In this document: positions 62,121 to 64,000 of the stretch, in pieces
Numbering within the stretch: position 1 is the stretch's first letter
Layout of the letters: each line of letters opens with the position of its first letter
From: Acidobacteriota bacterium
GTDB lineage: Bacteria > Acidobacteriota > Terriglobia > Terriglobales > Acidobacteriaceae
Direction: 5' to 3'
DNA length: 64,000 nucleotides
NCBI GenBank assembly: GCA_018268855.1
Contig: JAFDVR010000004.1
Coordinates: forward strand, 124,001-188,000
Notes under the pieces: model-generated
Seen by the model: only the letters and a program-made list of their open reading frames with translations
Databases searched by the model: none
What the model was told of the DNA's origin: nothing
Program-made: the position numbers and the translations under genes

Positions 62121-62405
62121 TTACTTGCCCTTGGCGGACGACTCGGTCTTCGCCGCGTGGCCCTTGAAGGTGCGTGTCGCTGCAAATTCGCCCAGCTTGT
62201 GGCCGACCATGTTCTCGGTCACATATACGGGGACGAACTTGCGGCCGTTGTGTACGGCGATCGTGTGCCCGACAAACTCCGGGAAGATCGTCGAACGGCG
62301 CGACCAGGTCGTGATCACCTTCTTGTTGTTTGCCTCATTCATCGCCGTCACCTTGGTCATCAGGTGAGCGTCGATGAAAGGACCCTTCTTCGTAGAACGT
62401 GCCAT
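62121..62405 (-). CDS. rpsS: 30S ribosomal protein S19
   Basis: The 94-residue protein has [40 protein letters not shown] and the end [20 protein letters not shown], then [10 protein letters not shown]. Standard. It lies between rplB and rplV. Confidence 0.97.
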   Translation of the reverse strand: MARSTKKGPFIDAHLMTKVTAMNEANNKKVITTWSRRSTIFPEFVGHTIAVHNGRKFVPVYVTENMVGHKLGEFAATRTFKGHAAKTESSAKGK

Positions 62406-62429
62406 CTCTTTAGCTCCAGATCCTGTTGA

Positions 62430-63254
62430 TTACTTGCTACGGCGGTTGACGATGAACGTGTCAGTCCGCTTGTTATTACGTGTCTTGTATCCGCGTGTCG
62501 GCTGGCCCCACGGCGTCACAGGATGACGTCCGCCCGAGGTCTTACCTTCACCACCACCATGCGGGTGATCCACCGGGTTCATCGAGACACCGCGGTTCGT
62601 CGGGCGAATTCCGCGCCAGCGGCTCGCGCCGGCCTTGCCCAGCGTCACGTTCTCATGATCGGTGTTGCCCACCTGGCCGATCGTCGCCATGCAATCCACC
62701 AGCACGCGGCGGGTTTCGCCGGAAGGCAGCTTCAGCAGGGCGTAGTCGCCTTCCTTCGCCACCAGCTGAGCGGACGATCCAGCAGAACGCACCATCTGCG
62801 CGCCCTTGCCCGGACGAAGCTCAACGTTGTGCACCGTGGTACCGGCAGGGATGTTGCGCAGCGGCAGAGCATTGCCCACCAGGATGTCAGCATCCGGTCC
62901 GCTCATGATCTGCTGGCCAACCTTCAGTCCAATCGGCTGCAGGATGTAGCGCTTCTCGCCGTCTGCATAGTGAATCAGAGCGATGCGCGAAGAGCGGTTC
63001 GGATCGTACTCGATCGTCGCAACGGTGCCGGGAACGCCCGGCTTGTTGCGCTTGAAGTCGATCAAACGGAGCTTCTTCTTGTGGCCTCCACCATGATGAC
63101 GCATGGTCAGCATACCGGTGGAGTTACGGCCGCCGGTGCGCTGCTTGGTTGCCAGCAGCGGCTTATGCGGCTTGTCCGTCGTGATGTCATCGTTCACCAG
63201 CCGCGCCTGGAAGCGCAGCGTCGGTGTAATCGGTCTAAATGTCTTAATCGGCAT
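62430..63254 (-). CDS. rplB: 50S ribosomal protein L2
   Basis: The 274-residue protein has [40 protein letters not shown] and [20 protein letters not shown], then [20 protein letters not shown]. The start at 63254 is set by the family; a longer start at 63308 lacks homology. It lies between rplW and rpsS. Confidence 0.97.
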   Translation of the reverse strand: MPIKTFRPITPTLRFQARLVNDDITTDKPHKPLLATKQRTGGRNSTGMLTMRHHGGGHKKKLRLIDFKRNKPGVPGTVATIEYDPNRSSRIALIHYADGEKRYILQPIGLKVGQQIMSGPDADILVGNALPLRNIPAGTTVHNVELRPGKGAQMVRSAGSSAQLVAKEGDYALLKLPSGETRRVLVDCMATIGQVGNTDHENVTLGKAGASRWRGIRPTNRGVSMNPVDHPHGGGEGKTSGGRHPVTPWGQPTRGYKTRNNKRTDTFIVNRRSK

Positions 63255-63309
63255 CTTCTTTTCCTTCGCCGCATAGCTGATTAGGCGCGCGGCAACTAAC
63301 TCGTTCAAT

Positions 63310-63349
63310 CAGGAGGACTATCCCTAACGGCTAATCCCTGATCGCTGCT
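63310..63349 (-). repeat. Heptad NAG element, rplW-rplB spacer
   Basis: Two bases after the rplW TAA the mRNA reads CAG, CAG, TAG, TAG at 7-base steps and a last TAG after 6 bases, then TCCTCCTG. Confidence 0.82.
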
Positions 63350-63643
63350 TTACAGCTTCTCGGCGTACTCCGGCATCTTCTCGCCGGCCTTCAGGCGCAC
63401 ATACGCCTTCTTCCAATCAGGCTGATATCCCGCATAGCGGCCGCGGCGGCGCTCTTTGCCAACCACCTTCACCGTGCGAACACTGTCGACCTTGGTCTTG
63501 AACAGCGTCTCCACAGCCTGCTTCACTTCCGTCTTGCTCGCTTCGAGGGCCACTTCAAACACAAGCGTGTTCTCCGCGTCCTTTGCCACGATGCCCTTCT
63601 CCGTAATCAGAGGACGGCGAATCACGTTATACAGAGTCGGCAT
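63350..63643 (-). CDS. rplW: 50S ribosomal protein L23
   Basis: The 97-residue protein has TLYNVIRRPLITEKGIVAKD and VKQAVETLFKTKVDSVRTVK, with GYQPDWKKAYVRLKAGEK. Standard. Its start codon shares one base with the rplD stop codon (TAATG). Confidence 0.97.
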   Translation of the reverse strand: MPTLYNVIRRPLITEKGIVAKDAENTLVFEVALEASKTEVKQAVETLFKTKVDSVRTVKVVGKERRRGRYAGYQPDWKKAYVRLKAGEKMPEYAEKL

Positions 63644-64000
63644 TACGCGACCTCCTTTGCAGCAGCCTTACGCTTGCTGGTGTTCTTCTTCAGCGTCTCC
63701 TGCAACGCTTCGAAAGCGTCGCGCGAGAAGATCGCATGCTCATAGCGCAGCAGATCGTACGGATGAACTTCGCTCGAAAGCACAAGCTCCACACCGTCCA
63801 AGTTGCGCGAACCATAGAAGACCGTCTCGCTCAGCTTCTGGCCAGACTCCACCAGCAGCGCGGACTTCTTCGCTTCCAGCTTGTCCAGCGCCTCGCGATA
63901 CAGCTTCGTCTTCGGCTCAGCAGCCGCAAGCGAATCCACCACCACCAGCTTGCCGTCGGCCAGCTTCGAAGCAAGAGCCGAACGCAGCGCACCCATCAGC
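63643..64000 (-). CDS. rplD: 50S ribosomal protein L4, C-terminal part (continues beyond window)
   Basis: The last 118 codons or so of L4 are seen: ALRSALASKLADGKLVVVDS, LDKLEAKKSALLVESGQKLS and RNLDGVELVLSSEVHPYDLL, then HAIFSRDAFEALQETLKKNT. The N-terminal half, including the tunnel loop, is beyond position 64000. The methionine at 63996 is internal, not the start. Confidence 0.95.
   Translation of the reverse strand, partial: LMGALRSALASKLADGKLVVVDSLAAAEPKTKLYREALDKLEAKKSALLVESGQKLSETVFYGSRNLDGVELVLSSEVHPYDLLRYEHAIFSRDAFEALQETLKKNTSKRKAAAKEVA

Overview
The window is G+C-rich bacterial chromosome, densely packed with essential genes. The gene content suggests an Acidobacteriota genome of the Terriglobia class (Granulicella, Terriglobus or Edaphobacter-like). 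The grounds are a zinc-type S14 in the spc operon, a menaquinone-type methyltransferase, a PEP-CTERM surface protein, DUF2339 and Abhydrolase_10 proteins, a twin-arginine system, TcmP/Gp37-Gp68 genes and several dispersed palindromic repeats. The taxon is an inference from gene families, not from a marker alignment. No rRNA, tRNA, CRISPR array or intact insertion sequence was seen.

Layout. 1-15 kb holds an ArsR-GyrI fusion regulator (cut by the window edge), rsmD, a site-2-protease-like membrane protein that has lost its zinc ligands, rsmI, a TlpA-type redoxin, a zapA/zapB-like pair, an FAD amine oxidase overlapping cca, tsaD, cysS, a DUF2339 membrane protein, ruvB and an EamA exporter. 15-25 kb is the accessory segment. 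It has a PEP-CTERM protein behind a possible sigma-54 promoter, a DUF5131 gene next to a broken three-Cys-motif partner gene that abuts a truncated SRPBCC gene, a large Ig/propeller lipoprotein, a GH5-like glycosidase, REP-like palindromes, DUF2203, tatA/B, tatC and an M28 peptidase. 25-36 kb holds TerC-fmt-rsmB facing a minus-strand cluster aroC-def-aroB-ubiE-CDF-PASTA, then a secreted alpha/beta hydrolase and a degenerate patch.

37-43 kb is the rimP-nusA-infB operon on the minus strand, followed by an outer-membrane protein, guaB, two convergent VanZ-family genes (one with a consensus sigma-54 promoter) and a degenerate GGDEF protein. 47-64 kb is the minus-strand ribosomal supercluster, in transcription order rplD-W-B, rpsS, rplV, rpsC, rplP, rpmC, rpsQ, rplN, rplX, rplE, rpsN, rpsH, rplF, rplR, rpsE, rpmD, rplO, secY, adk, map, infA, rpmJ, rpsM, rpsK, rpsD, rpoA, rplQ.

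The most striking observation is not a gene. In 13 intercistronic spacers of the ribosomal and nusA operons, an A+T-richer element starts 0 to about 10 bases after the upstream stop codon. In the mRNA it reads NAG (mostly TAG or CAG) once every seven bases, for two to five units, often followed by a complementary arm. Two further spacers carry a different dispersed palindrome that also begins at the stop codon. No known function is recalled for this arrangement; it could be an RNA-binding array, a three-frame stop cassette or a processing hairpin.
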